Source: Zygnema cylindricum (Eukaryota; Streptophyta; Zygnematophyceae; Zygnematales; Zygnemataceae). Taken from it: a DNA stretch of 64,000 nucleotides. Position 1 is the first letter of the stretch; the number at the start of each line of letters is the position of its first letter. Shown piece by piece: positions 12,476 to 24,202 of the stretch. The notes under the pieces were generated by a model. The model was given only the letters and a program-made list of their open reading frames with translations. It was not told the origin of the DNA and made no database searches. Position numbers and translations under genes: made by a program. The stretch covers positions 119,177-183,176 of the forward strand of contig JBBHKE010002497.1 of assembly GCA_037447655.1 (NCBI GenBank), given 5' to 3'.

Positions 12476-15400
12476 ATGGTTGAAATTCCTCCAGAATCAA
12501 AGCGACGCAAGATCCCTCCAGGTACAGAATCGTCTAGAAAGCTTTTTTTTGTCGTTTTCCCTTTCCTTGTCGTCTTCTCTTCATTCAATTAGGTTTCTTC
12601 GATTGAAAATTTATCTGTGCACTAAATGTGTTTACTAGATTTTTAACCTTTTCCTTCAACTTTCGGCAAAAATAATTAGAGAATACATCGAATTCTCCTC
12701 GTATGTTATCAGGAAAAACGATACTGCAATATTTTTTCTTTATATGTTTATTTTATTTTTTGTTTGCTGTATTTTTTTTGGTTTTACAGATTTGTCTGGT
12801 GGTTTGATGAATCCAATTCTTGAAGATGAAGACGAAGAGATATCGCCAAAAAGGCCAAAGCTTGGAGAGTTTGAGAGTAGCACTCAAGAATGTATCACTT
12901 TTTACCTCGGTATGTAAAAAAACAAAATGTCATTTTTTTTGGTTAAAGAGGTTGCAAGTTTTTTCCAACCTTGAAAACTGTAAGGTATTTAGGAACCTTA
13001 GGTCATTCTACCAATTGTGTGTACTCTAGGAGATTGTTGTAGATTTTGCCATTTTAACTTGTTTTGTATGCTCTCCCTCTCCCTCTCCCCTTCCCCTCCT
13101 TGTTCCTCTCCCTCTCCCCTCCTCTCTCCTCTAATTGCGTCATTATCATTGTTAATATAACGTCGAGAGACTTGTATTTGGGAATCAACATGTCATTGAT
13201 GAGCTTTTTTTTGGCCTCAGGAACCCTCCAATACACCTTACGTCACTATTCGAGTTATTGAATCTTTACACTTCATTGCAATTATCTTCTTCCATGTGGT
13301 ACATTGTCGGTCACTCAACTAAATAGTGTTAATAAGACTAATAAATGATTCTGGGTCAAGAAAAACCATCACTCGAAATAACCTTTAAACTCTAATAGTG
13401 ATGAAAGGTGTATCTCGAGAATATGCTAAACTCTTATCGTGACTGAACTACACTGGCCATTGCTATTAGTGTGGGCATCCATTTTTTTTTTCCCTCATCA
13501 CACATTTTCCTGTCTTCAATCATGACATCATGATCGAAAGGGTGATGCCATTGCCTTTCGGTTGCTTCCTTAGAAAAGAAAATCCAATGGTTGGCGAATA
13601 AAGTTAAAAGACAATTTAGTGGCCGAAAAATGTCTAACGCAGAGTAATGTAGCCTTCCAAGTTGTTTGTAATTCCCATGGAGGATACAAATCGAGGGGGA
13701 GGTATTTCTCAGTTAGTTGGTTGTAACTTGAACCTGAGGTTTATACAAACAAGAATGTTAAGTAATTCAAGGAAACTCAATTACAAGTTAATTAATGTAG
13801 CTAGTTTATCCGCCACACTTTCAGCTTTTTGCTGTTCATGTAACAGTAAATTTGCCATATTAGTGTGAATTATGTGGATTTGGAAGTATTTCCAATATTT
13901 AAGGGATACCATGAACTCTAGTTTAAATGCAGATGCGCAAATTGTTGTACGCTGTTGAAAGATTAGCTTGTTACTGTTGTACTAGGCAAACAACATTGGA
14001 GTGGTTCACATGATCCATGTTGGACTGTTTTGTGAATTTGTGTATTTTTTCAATAAAGCATCTGTATTCGTCTGAGATAAATGTTGATGTGATGTGACAG
14101 TCCATACAGAAGAAGATATGGAATCCGCTGAAGGCTTTCATCCAGAATACACACACCAACATTTTGGAGAGAAAGAGACGATATATGGTTACAAAGATCT
14201 TCAGGTGCGTTTTATCTTAATTGGAATTTTTTACTTGCTGTAAGAGCTTGAGAAAGGAAAGGGTCGTTTGGAGCAATTTTGCCGTTTTTGGACAAAACAC
14301 GGATGCTTTTCAATTGTTGGTCTAGCTATGTTGTTTTGTAACCTCTGCACCGGTATTTTTTGATTGAGTGAAGTATTGTGTGGTTCTTATGGAGATTGAG
14401 ATCTTCTCACCAAATGAATTCTCTTAATTCAATTTGATATGCATAGTAACAGGTTTCTATGTCAAAAGGTGCAATTATCTGGTTTGTAAAGTAGATACTT
14501 ATCTGTATCTTTCTTTTCATGTATGAAAAGTGTGGTCATTAGGTGGCAGCATTGGTTCCATAATGTGTAGGATTTTTTTCCTCCATGAAAACAATTTCTA
14601 TCATTTTTTCTTTGTCTAACTGCCCATCTGGTGCACTGCCCATTGCTACTAGAGTTAGCAAGTTATTATCCTTAACACTTAATGAGAACTAACTACAGTA
14701 AATTATGTCTTGCCATGTTGCTTATTGTGGGCCACTTGACTAAATAGTGTTATTAACTCTATTTTTCAGATTTTGAGTCAAAGAAATACCCACTCGAATA
14801 AGAGTGATTAACTTTAATAGGGATGGGCAGTGTAGTGTTTTACCAGTTATTCTTTGAGAATTGTCCGAGAAGTTGTTCTAAGCTGATCCGTGAGTGCCAT
14901 TATTCTGTTTGAAGTTTGAGACCATTAAGGTACTTATGATGTTGTTTTTTTTTTTTTCAGATTGCCATCTGGATGCATGCTTCGACGTTCTTGACATATA
15001 TTGACATCTCTTTTTCAGGAAAGGTGCGGTTTAAAAACTCATTGCATTAAAATGGTGGTTAGTTTTCTCTATCTGTTGAATCTCACTGCTCATCTTTTCT
15101 GATGTTGAACATTTTCTTCAAGTATTTCTGAAGATATCAACATCAATTTCTTGCTAGTCTGCTGAACACGAATGTGCGTCTGAGCAAAACAGGTACTTGG
15201 GACAGCTCCCAGTTTTGACAGTCAATTGTCTTTCCTCAGCTTGTATTGCCCTTAAATCGTTCAGGAGGAGACAGGATGAAGGAGAGCATTCTTTCCTTAC
15301 AAGGTTAACGGGCTTGAAGTGCATGTGAACAATGCCAGGTGACGGGTCGGCGAAAGAAGGCTGATGACATTCTACCTATACTGAAGGTGAACCTTCTCGA

Positions 15401-18400
15401 TATGATTCAAGCTTTTTCCCTTTTGTGCGATTGTGACGAGCTTTAAAACTGTTTTCTCTTTTCTCCTTTTTCTTTTTCCTTTATTCTCTTTTCTCTTTTC
15501 TTTTTTCTTAATGGAAAGATTGCTTACAAATGGCAATTCTTACTATTTTTTGCCACAAGTCTTAATATCAATTTCTGTGATTTCCAGGAACACTTCCCGG
15601 CAGGGTTCACACAGAACCGGAAAACATTTGTTGAGCAACTTAAAGCTGGTGGCACTACAAAGGATTTCATGTATGTACGATTTTATGTAGTATCTATATC
15701 AGGCCCTAGAACGGGGTTGGGAAAGAAGTGCGTGAAGTCATGGGCTTTTCTTTTTATCCTGTCACTATCAGCTTGTCTGTTGTTATCAATGTCAGTCTTT
15801 ATGTTTTGCATTTTAATTTAATGGGTAAGGAAGACAATTGCTGGCTATTCTTATTTACCATGCTGCCTGGTGGACTGCTCTATAGTTTAATCAGTTTATT
15901 AGAAGAAAGTGGTGGTTACGATTAAATGCCGATGAGATGATGTAAAGGTGACTCTGATGCGAGACTTTATTTCGAACGATTTTGAATTTTCCACTTGTGG
16001 CATTTTTTAAGAAATCGTCAACTGGTAGATGGCAACTTACAGGATTATTTGCTGGCCAGTACTTGTAGTAGTACAGAAAAATGTACGGAAAAATGTGCAA
16101 ATTGTACAGTTTGGTGTACAATCACGAGGATTACTGGCCAGTAACGCCAGTTATAGCATACGTGTATTACGGTATCAGGAAAATAGTAGCATCAGCATGA
16201 AGGTCTATCGAGCTCCGACTGCAAGTCTTTCTTTTAGTGGTAGGTTCTTCTGGAAAAGTAGACCTATTTCCTTGCAAGGCTGGTTTTGTAGTCTAAAGAA
16301 TCAAGAACTCCTTGGTTGGTGACAGATTATTTGATTTAGTCTGTTCACTTTTGAAAGGTTGCCATGAACTACACCGTGAATTGCTGTTAGCGTTAATAAC
16401 TCTAATTTGGTCCCAGGTTATTGTTGGCCCCTGAACATGAATAGTGATAATAATACTAATTGTTGTTTTTGAGCGCTAATTCCTTAAGTGGTTTAAAATC
16501 GTCCACATTATTTGTAACAAAAATAGAATTATTAACACTAATACAGTCCTACCAATTATTTCTGGACTCCACGATTCACGGTGTACATTATTACGCGTGA
16601 AGCTTCTTATTATGTCCATTTCACAACTGATGACTCCTGTGTAGGGATCTTTCTCTGGTGCAGAAAAATACTCCAAGAGAAGGGCCAAGTGATTGACACG
16701 TGGCAGAAGGATGGTTCATTGTCGGTAACAAATAACGAGGGAAAACGAGATACACCTCCAGGATCTACCAAATGCGAGGTAATAATAAGTTGCTTATATA
16801 ATAATTATAATATGACAATATGGCAGTATAATAATTGTACTGATATGTTGCAACTTTAACTCTTGAAGTTTCATGAGCCTTTCAAGCTCAGAACAAAGCG
16901 TCGAGTCGAGTACACTTAGTTTATATTTGTTACGAAAATTCTGGGAATCCTTCAATGCGCTTGTTAAAACTTATTTGTGAGGTCTAATTCGTATCTATCT
17001 TATGTCTGGATGAAGACATTAGTCTCTATGATAAGTCATTGTTCTGCTTCATTGCATTTCAGGGGAAAAGGGAGAGGGAGAGAGAGAAGGAGAGGGAGAG
17101 GGAGAGGGAGAGGGAGAGAGACGTAAGTTATTTGCATATTTTTGCATGCCACGACCAGGTTTTGCATGTGGAGCTCAAAGACAAAACCATCAACAACTGG
17201 CATGCTCGACTGCAACCGCTCGTCCCATTTTTTATTGACAGTGGGTAACCTTACCTCTCATCCTGTTTTTAGCTTTGAAAAGTTTGTTTGGTGGTGCCAA
17301 GGTTCAAATACACCATTCTGAATAGTATTGAATAGTTTTTACAGATTGAAAAACAGGGGAGAGAGAAGAAGGGGGTGAGAAGGAGAAGAGAAGAATGTGA
17401 AGAAAGGGAGAATGAGGGGGAGAGGGGGGAAAGGAGAAGGGAGGGGGAGGATAGTAGTAAAAGGTCAGCCGTTGCAGCTATTCTCCACCACAAATCAACA
17501 AAAACAAAAAAACAAACACTCACTTTTTTATAAAGCATTGATGTTCCACTGCGTGCATTTGCTTTTTGTGTGTATCACCTATGGTCGACATGTTTTTTTC
17601 ACCAAGTGCATATTTAAACTTGTCGATCATCTCACGGCACAGCAGCTCGCCTCCTAATCATGAAAGGATATAAATAAGACAAACGAGTCACTGTCACTTT
17701 TTTTTGTGCTTCAGAAACATTTACCGGGTATGTGTATGATGCAAATAATTTCATAATTTCATGCTTTCTTCATTGATGAAAATAGTTTGGTGCCTGTTGC
17801 ATCATTGTAATATGCAAAAGACTTCACTGCAATGCTGAACCTTACACCTTACATGGCTATTTGAGTTAGTGAGTTATTAACGTGAACACTTTATTAGAAT
17901 TAATTGTATTAAAACCATGTTTCTCACGTGGCTTATTATGGGACCATTAACAAGTTAATGTTATTGTCACTAATCTATGATTTTGGATTAAAAAAACTAA
18001 ACTCGATTTAGTTTTGTTAACTCTAATACCGATGGACAGTGTGTGTCATGCGAAACGTTCAGCGAGGAAGTCCTTTGTGGTGTGGCGTTAACATTCAACC
18101 TAAATGTAAAACAACCCTATACAGCCTTTAACAAAATCATTGTATATAAAATGACAATCTTCAATTACAATAAAGGTTGAATATATGTTGATGACAAGAG
18201 TTTTGCTGTGATGCATCTATTCAGCCAACAACGTCATTGTACATAATATGAAAGCCTTCAATTGCACTAAAGGTTGGATATATGTTGATGCAAGATTTTG
18301 GCTGTGATGTTGCGGTAGATGGGCAGCAAATCGACAGTCAGGATCCTTCTTGGGAGTTGTTTATAGCAGTGGAGCGAGGAGAGGAAGGCGAGGAAGGCAA

Positions 18401-20158
18401 AACTGAAGCTTTTCGGACGTCCATCGTAGGTTTCTGTATGGTGTATCGATTCTATCATCACCCAGAAAACACCCGACTTCGAATTAGCCAGGTATCTTCT
18501 GGACTCCACTGCCAGACCTTTCCAACTTCTGGTTGCCATTCCCACTGGGATAAAACTTGATTGAAGGTACAATTTTTTTTTGTTGTACAATTTTGCGTTG
18601 CAATTTAAGCTGGTTTTCTTTCTCCCTTTGATACAACCCGCTTAAAAGGAATCGAACGCTGTTTTATTGACTTTTGAGGCAGGAGTAAATCTGTTGAATT
18701 GTTGTTTTACATCCTGTTTTAGCCCCTGCACCTTGCTCGATTCCTTTAGTAATATCACAACATTTTAATTCCGATGGTTTGTTTTCAGATGTTCAATCTT
18801 TTGCAAAAACCATGTTGATGATATCATCAGCATACTGCAAACCAGATGCATTGAAACTTTCTTTCAAATTCTTATTTTGCATGCTGTATTGTTGAGTAGA
18901 TATTTTGATGGATAAGACCTTTTGAAATCATTTTCTGCAGCTTCATCACTCTATGTTTTGTGTACATTAAGTCTTGTAAAAGTCTATTTCAAGATCCTTA
19001 CTTGCTGGTCAGAAGGACTAGGTCGTTTTTTTCGATAAATCGTATTTCTCCCTGTTCAATATCGCTTGCGTTAGTCAGGCATATTTTGGGGTTTGAGTTT
19101 TGTGAAGACGCTATTTGGTTTAACACCGAATGTCTATGAGGTGTGTGATGCAGGTGGTAGTATTGCCGCCATATCAAGGGGGAGGCCATGGCTTTCACTT
19201 GCTTCAAGCTGTGAATTCATTTGCCGTTCGGGAAAAATGTTATGATTTGACTGTCGAGGACCCCTCAGACGAGCTCCAACTGATTAGGGAAACAATCGAT
19301 GTTCTTCGACTCCTCGCCTTTCCACCGGCCGTTGCTGCTGCAAAAGCAGTTGCGACTGACAAGGGTGAAGGTGGAGTTCTATGTCCAACGGAATTGAACG
19401 GAACAGTTCTAAGTGCAAACGCTTCACATGTAGCTGGAAGTCAGTCTCGGGCTGGAGATGCCCACAAAACTGGGATGCATGAAGAGGTAATGTCAACTGG
19501 GGCAAACGGAAGATCTGGGGATCTAAAAACTGGAGATAGTATGGATAGGAGTGGAGGGGAAAGTATGGGAGACATGAGGAGGGAAGGAGAGGATCTTTCA
19601 ACAGGATTTGATATAGCGGGAGGTAAACATGGTGCTGAAGTTGGGGTTGTTCAAAGAAGATGGGGAAGCCTTTCTAATCAACTTTTAAAAACCATCAGAG
19701 AAGAACTCAAGATAAACGAAAAACAAATTATGAAATGCTGGGAAGTACTGCTTCTACTTTCCATCCCGGAAGGTCCACTGGGTGAAGCTCAGAGAAAACA
19801 ATGGTGTTCTATGGTACGAAGACGACTATATTTCGAAGAGCTTGGAGGCAAAAACGACGAAGAGGCTGCGAAACATAAACGTATTATAGACATTGACTTC
19901 ATACACAACGGTATGATAATGTTTTTCATGACAAAAGTGAAAAATACCAACACTAGAAACAACGAAGGTGATGGTGAAGCAGAAATCGGAGGAGAGGATG
20001 TGGTCAAAGAGTCTATGTCTGTTGAAGAGAAGAGGGCTGCATTAAAAGAAGGTTTGAGAAAGTTTTTTGAGGAAAGAATGGCGGAAGTGGACATAATCGT
20101 GGAAAAGGTGCGAAGGCACGGTAAAGAGTTGCTTACATCCTTAACGGTTTCCCAGTGA
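12476..20158 (+). CDS. HAT1: Type B histone acetyltransferase catalytic subunit (HAT1/HAG2), 11 exons
   Basis: Known role: acetylates newly made histone H4 (Lys5/Lys12) with acetyl-CoA, usually with an RbAp46/MSI-type partner. Exons: 12476-12521, 12790-12909, 14101-14204, 14961-15023, 15339-15386, 15588-15670, 16664-16778, 17063-17122, 17159-17240, 18319-18491, 19154-20158. They join in frame to 632 aa. Landmarks: ESKRRK basic N-terminus; PEYTHQHFGEKETIYGYKDL; DILPILKEHFPAGFTQNRKTF; WHARLQPLVPFFID; QDPSWELFIAVE; IVGFCMVYRFYHHPE; LRISQ joined to VVVLPPYQGGGHG, which carries the acetyl-CoA loop Q-G-G-G-H-G; then YDLTVEDPSDELQLIRE with the E-D pair expected at the active site, and the C-terminal KINEKQIMKCWEVLLLL helix. 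It is longer than Arabidopsis HAG2 (~467 aa) because of a ~110-residue Gly/Ser/Asp-rich insert after the GNAT core. Exon 8 encodes only an Arg-Glu repeat (separate entry). Confidence 0.95.
13302..13412. repeat. Degenerate TA-flanked MITE-like segment in HAT1 intron 2
   Basis: Starts after TA with CATTGTCGGTCACTC and ends with AGTGATGAAAGGTG followed by TA. The interior has the ATAGTGTTAATAA / AACTCTAATAGTG vocabulary of the other intronic MITEs. The inverted ends are poorly matched, so it is offered only as a decayed family member. Confidence 0.35.
14634..14832. mobile_element. MITE with CACTGCCCAT ends in HAT1 intron 3
   Basis: Left end CACTGCCCATTGCTA and right end AGGGATGGGCAGTG are imperfect inverted repeats of a 199-bp unit. 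The right flank is TA, the left flank TG, so one side of the target duplication may have mutated. The interior shares the GTTATTAACTCTA words of the other Stowaway-like units in this gene. Confidence 0.6.
16372..16583. mobile_element. Stowaway-like MITE, 212 bp, in HAT1 intron 6
   Basis: Left end CACCGTGAATTGCTGTTAG and right end CGATTCACGGTG form inverted repeats, flanked by TA at 16370-16371 and 16584-16585. It has no coding capacity. A unit of exactly the same length lies at 50720-50931. Confidence 0.85.
17063..17122 (+). repeat. HAT1: Exonised GA microsatellite: HAT1 exon 8 encoding an Arg-Glu run
   Basis: A 60-bp GGGAGA/GAGAGG simple repeat lies exactly between an acceptor (tgcatttcag) and a consensus donor (gtaagt). 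It is 20 codons long, starts and ends in phase 0, and reads as alternating Arg-Glu residues begun by Gly-Lys and ended by Asp. Including it or skipping it both keep the HAT1 frame. It falls in a region that is poorly conserved between HAT1 proteins, before the conserved WHARLQPLVPFFID segment. Splicing has not been observed; the exon is inferred from junction quality and phase. Confidence 0.6.
17345..17462. repeat. Purine-rich GA tract in HAT1 intron 9
   Basis: Impure run of GGGAGAG/GAAGGG units on the plus strand, 220 bp after the exonised repeat and of similar composition. No function is claimed. Confidence 0.7.
17845..18041. repeat. Degenerate MITE in HAT1 intron 9
   Basis: Begins after TA with CACCTTACATGGC and ends GATGGACAGTG. 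Subterminal motifs gagttattaacg and gttaactctaatacc are inverted relative to each other. It resembles the 14634-14832 unit, with weaker ends. Confidence 0.45.
18138..18309 (+). repeat. Intronic tandem duplication of about 95 bp abutting HAT1 exon 10
   Basis: Segments 18138-18213 and 18233-18309 share tcattgta..ataa, ttcaatt.ca.taaaggtt, atatatgttgatg and gctgtgatg in the same order. The second copy runs to within 10 bp of the splice acceptor at 18318, so the duplication re-created the acceptor-proximal intron. Confidence 0.65.
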
Positions 20159-20766
20159 CGAAGGCCGAAGTAAGTTGGGCTATGATGACACATTGTTTTT
20201 CACTCATTGTCTCACGTAAACCGAATGGAGAGCTTCGTGAAGTTTGACTGCCGTGTGTTTTGTCTTCTTACTGTTGAGGACTTCGCAGATAAACCTTTGC
20301 CTTTTGAGGTTCTTACTGACATAGCTGTAAGAGTTGGTGTATTTTTGAGCACTGATGGGCAAGTTGCTTGAGCTTGTGTCTATGCATACATAATATGTAT
20401 ATCAAGAAAAAAGGAAAAAAAGGAAAAAAAAAAGGCACATAACAAAATTTTTGATGATAAGTGGTGGAGCATGTCCAATGTTCTCATTAGCTTGTTTGCG
20501 TTTCTGGATTGATTACTCCGATTATTTTCCAGTAACACTAGTAGTCTTGTGTAAGTAGTTATAAGTTCATTGGATGTGTTCCTGGGTCACTCAACGAATG
20601 GATGTAGGAGCTACAGCCAATTATTATAGGCATTCATTCTGGGCATGTAAATGCTGAATGCTGATGACCCTGATAGGACGCAATCATAGAAAATATAGGT
20701 TTTTGTCTAGTTCCCTTGTAGATTATCCAGTTATCGAGTACCTGTGCCGTCATTAAATATGGTCGA
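20159..20766. other. HAT1 3' flank, no further gene seen
   Basis: The 3' UTR and downstream AT-rich sequence. I see no consensus AATAAA close to the stop; an A-rich run lies at 20402-20435. No other coding signal is evident. Confidence 0.4.
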
Positions 20767-22110
20767 CTACGATTTTTTGAAGTCAATATTGCCGCCCCAA
20801 TCAACGCTCCAATATCGGATGCAATCCAATGAATTTGAAGCCGGTCGCAACATGAGTCTCAATTCGATTTTGTGGACCAAATATCGAAAGATCCTTTTAA
20901 CTGGCCCCCAAAAAATATTTTTGGGAGCTTGACAAAATCGGCTCACTATCGAAACCGCCCCGTACATGTTTGGCCGAGTCTCGATGCTCGAATATACAAG
21001 GCAGCCAACGGCCTTGCGATGTGGGACATCTACAATATCTCTTCTGCAAAGTTTCGAATCTGTAAAGAAGCGTCCAATGTGGTAGAGAGCGGTTTTACGG
21101 TAAGCATGGACAATCGTTCTAATACCTCGCAATATAGCCCTTGACTCAACTTGGCGTTTCCTTTAGTATCGCGAATCACTTCAATCCCAATAATGTAACC
21201 CAACCCTAAAAAAACCCTTAAAGAGTCATCTAAAGCAACAGTTGAATTTGTTGATTCCCTCCAACGTGTCACACGCCATTAAAAAGTCATACACGTAGAC
21301 TGAAAATATTATTTGGTCCACTCCTTCCCTTTTCGCGGAAACTCCACAATCTGATGTAGTCCGTGCAAAACCAAAATCCAACAGTAATTTGTAAAGATAT
21401 AGGTACTAGGTGCATGACCCTGCTTCTCTCCATAAAGAGACTTTTGAAGACGCCATGTTGTACCTTACAATTTAGACACGCCTTCTAATACCTTCATGTA
21501 TACCTCCTCTTTCAATCCTCCTTAAAAAAATGTTGTTTCCATGTCCATTTGGTGGACGCGCTTCTTCCCCGGCGCAACGATGGCAGCCATAATCAAAAAA
21601 AGAGTAAAATTCTCCAAGGGGAGCGTAAGTCCTCGTGTAGTCAATTTTTTCATCTTTTTGGGAGCCTTTACATGCCGACCATGCCTTGTATTTTATGACC
21701 TGACGTTATCGTCGGTTCTGGTTTTGAATACCCACTTTGCATCGATCACTTTCTTCCCCTTTGATAGCTTCACCTCCTCGAATATTATACTTTCAACGAT
21801 AGATTTGTACTCCTTTCCCTAAGACGGTGCCCACTTTAACTCCAAATCGACCAACCGCCTCCCTTCACCGCAAGATCGAGGGTTGCCGCTTAAATTTTCG
21901 CACACTTATTGATATCGGAGGAATTCGGTTCCGTAGCACTCGAGATGAAATAATATGAGCTAGACACGTCTCATCCTTGCAGAGCCTTTTTGACTTCTTT
22001 CCCTTCGTAATTCGTGTACTCCCATAAATGACCTTCTTTTCCTCTACTTTTTGTTCGTCTTCTTTAATACTCGATTTTGAGCTTCAAGATTTTTGAGGAG
22101 ACGCTCAAGA
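20767..22110 (-). pseudogene. Decayed Ty1/copia pol relic (RT to RNase H region)
   Basis: Read on the minus strand from right to left, copia-type blocks appear in the correct order. KVIDAKWVFKTRTDD (RT N-terminus) lies near 21720 and VHQMDMETTFF ... LKEEVYMK near 21500-21550. SLYGEKQG and IIFSVYV follow near 21300-21440, and LGYIIGIEVIRDTKGNAKLSQ at 21120-21240. Last come RKAVGCLVYSSIETRPNMYG and KRIFRYL at 20850-21040, then YWSVDWGGNIDFKKS at 20770-20830. Frameshifts and stops separate the blocks and catalytic residues are lost. No LTRs were recognised. Confidence 0.75.
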
Positions 22111-24202
22111 ATTTAATGTTACGATACTCCGAATGCTAATGTCGCCTTTTTTGGATCCACCCTTGATTTCCAATTTCTCCTTTTTTAATGTGAAAATATG
22201 ATTTCTGGTCTAATTCTGAATTTGCAATGTCCCAAAAATTGGAGGTTTCATTCTTTATATGGAAATCCTCTTTCGTACAGCGCCGTACCAGAAAAAAGAA
22301 AATGTCGGAAAAACAAGCCTATTGAATGAGGGATTTGATTCTCCACGTTTATGGGCGTAAACGTGGACCGTCGGATGCATAATCGGATACTCCATCGTAT
22401 GACACTTTCAGTTCGCAACAAGTGACCCGGAGTAGGTCAATTCTTAGCGCCTGAACGAATAACATCGTGCCTCGTGGAAAAGTAAACAAATATCCACGAC
22501 GACCGCACGACCAGGTGAGTACACGTCGCGTATGACATGTGCCTTCCGCCAAGGAGGATGCGAGGCCACCGGAAGACGCAAAAAAATATTTGACGGAGGA
22601 TATTATTTCACGCGTCTGTTGCCATCCACTAACCATTCTGACATTTTCGTACGCTCTTACAAATCTTAAGTTTCATCCGCTCGTACATATTTTATTCAAT
22701 ACGTCGTACGAGTCACTTTTTACCTTCGCTGGTACGAATAGGTGGTCACAATTTGCTGTCACAGATTCATTGAAGATTTTCAAAATCGTATTCATCTATT
22801 ACGTTGACCAATCAAGTTTCGCCACGAAAAAACAATGTCGGTTACTGACCCGACACAATGGAACGATGGCTTTAGTAGACGAATTTTGGACGTTTACAGA
22901 GACCGCCTAATGGAACAACGCTCTTAGTTCCCTTTCGCGCTTTAGGAGACAAAAATGTCGGGCCTTTTCCGTGACGCAAATTTCCCCTTTCTTGTCGATG
23001 TCTCCTAGCGGCATTCAAGCGTGCGAAGCGACCACACGCGTTCAATCTACTCTAACGTTTCTATGACGTGTCGCCCCAATTGTTCTCTGACAACGGATTG
23101 CGTCAGCCTAAACATCATAGCCCATTAGAAAACGTAAGAAACCTCGACACGTGTGATTTTTATAGTGACGCTATGTTAAAAAAAACCCTAAAAACAAAAA
23201 CGTAAAGATTACCGACGACATCTTGGTTTGGACGCCTTACACGCTCCTCAATTTCATTGGCGCACTATTTTTGTTCGTCAGAAGTCCCCCAACCGTAGCC
23301 AAGCGGCCGAACGGAGAACTACAGTACTGTACGGAATAAGTCTGATATCACACGTGTGAGCACAGGTCCGCTAATTTTTTACCTCGTGACAGCCACACGG
23401 CTAGCTCGCCGTACAAGAGCTCACACAGAATTAACTTCCTGGGCTATTACCTCTACTAGAAAAGAACAAAAGGGAATATGCTTCACATTGCAAAGAGAGG
23501 ATAAACTTAATCATTTGTTGGGAAATAAATTTTGGCATTTTGTACCTGCAGTTAAACCGTCCCTAGAAAATTACAAATAGTACATATGCTTTCCGACAAG
23601 TATCAACTAGGATTTTCTCGTTGGATATACCACACGGTTTATTATTTTGGCTTTTCTGCCCCTGGGTAGCACCTTCCGTACTATATGATAAAGAGCGAAT
23701 ATGCCAGGTTGTACATAACGTTTTCGCCGGATATACTTCTGGGATAATCTAGCTACGTGGCGCTTTCGTAACGGGTGATTTGTAAAATCATTCCTCTTGT
23801 CCAAACCTCAAATTGTCCACCGACAAAGACAGTGTACGACAAGTAGATTCAAAAAGGACAAGTGTCCACCTAACCCGACCCTACAGCGCAGCCCTCCACT
23901 GGTGCGTCGAAACATTCTACCACGTCACAATCGATTCGTAACTGTTCACTGTACGGATATGTACGAATGAATACAAACTCCTTTGCCGAACTTCCCTTGT
24001 CCCATACCATCTCGATTCGAGATTCTCTCCTCCACCTTCCCACCTTCACTCCATATAGTACAAGCTTCCTCATGGTATAACTTTCCTCCCACTCTTAGGA
24101 AGCTCTCAACCCTCTCTAGGGAAATTTTTTCCCAACAAAGGGAAAGACAGTAAAAAGACAAGGGAAAGACACAATTATTGTAATTCCCCCCAAAAAAAAA
24201 CC
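22111..24202. other. Intergenic region upstream of the nucleotidase gene, no gene recognised
   Basis: Short open readings on both strands show no family motif. Stop-rich, moderately AT-rich sequence; the last few hundred bases should contain the promoter and 5' leader of the gene starting at 24203. Confidence 0.4.

Noticed and set aside
16440-16860. Alternative upstream acceptor for HAT1 exon 7 at gtgtag (16640s)
   Set aside because: It would put the exon out of phase with exon 6; the acceptor at 16661-16663 gives the DFIKILQEKGQVIDTW reading in phase.
18289-18318. HAT1 exon 10 starting at gcaag (18292) with VAVDG
   Set aside because: With the available exon 9 donors it either hits a stop or breaks phase. 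The acceptor at 18317-18318 joined to the donor at 17241 gives FFIDNGQQIDSQDPSW, matching the family.
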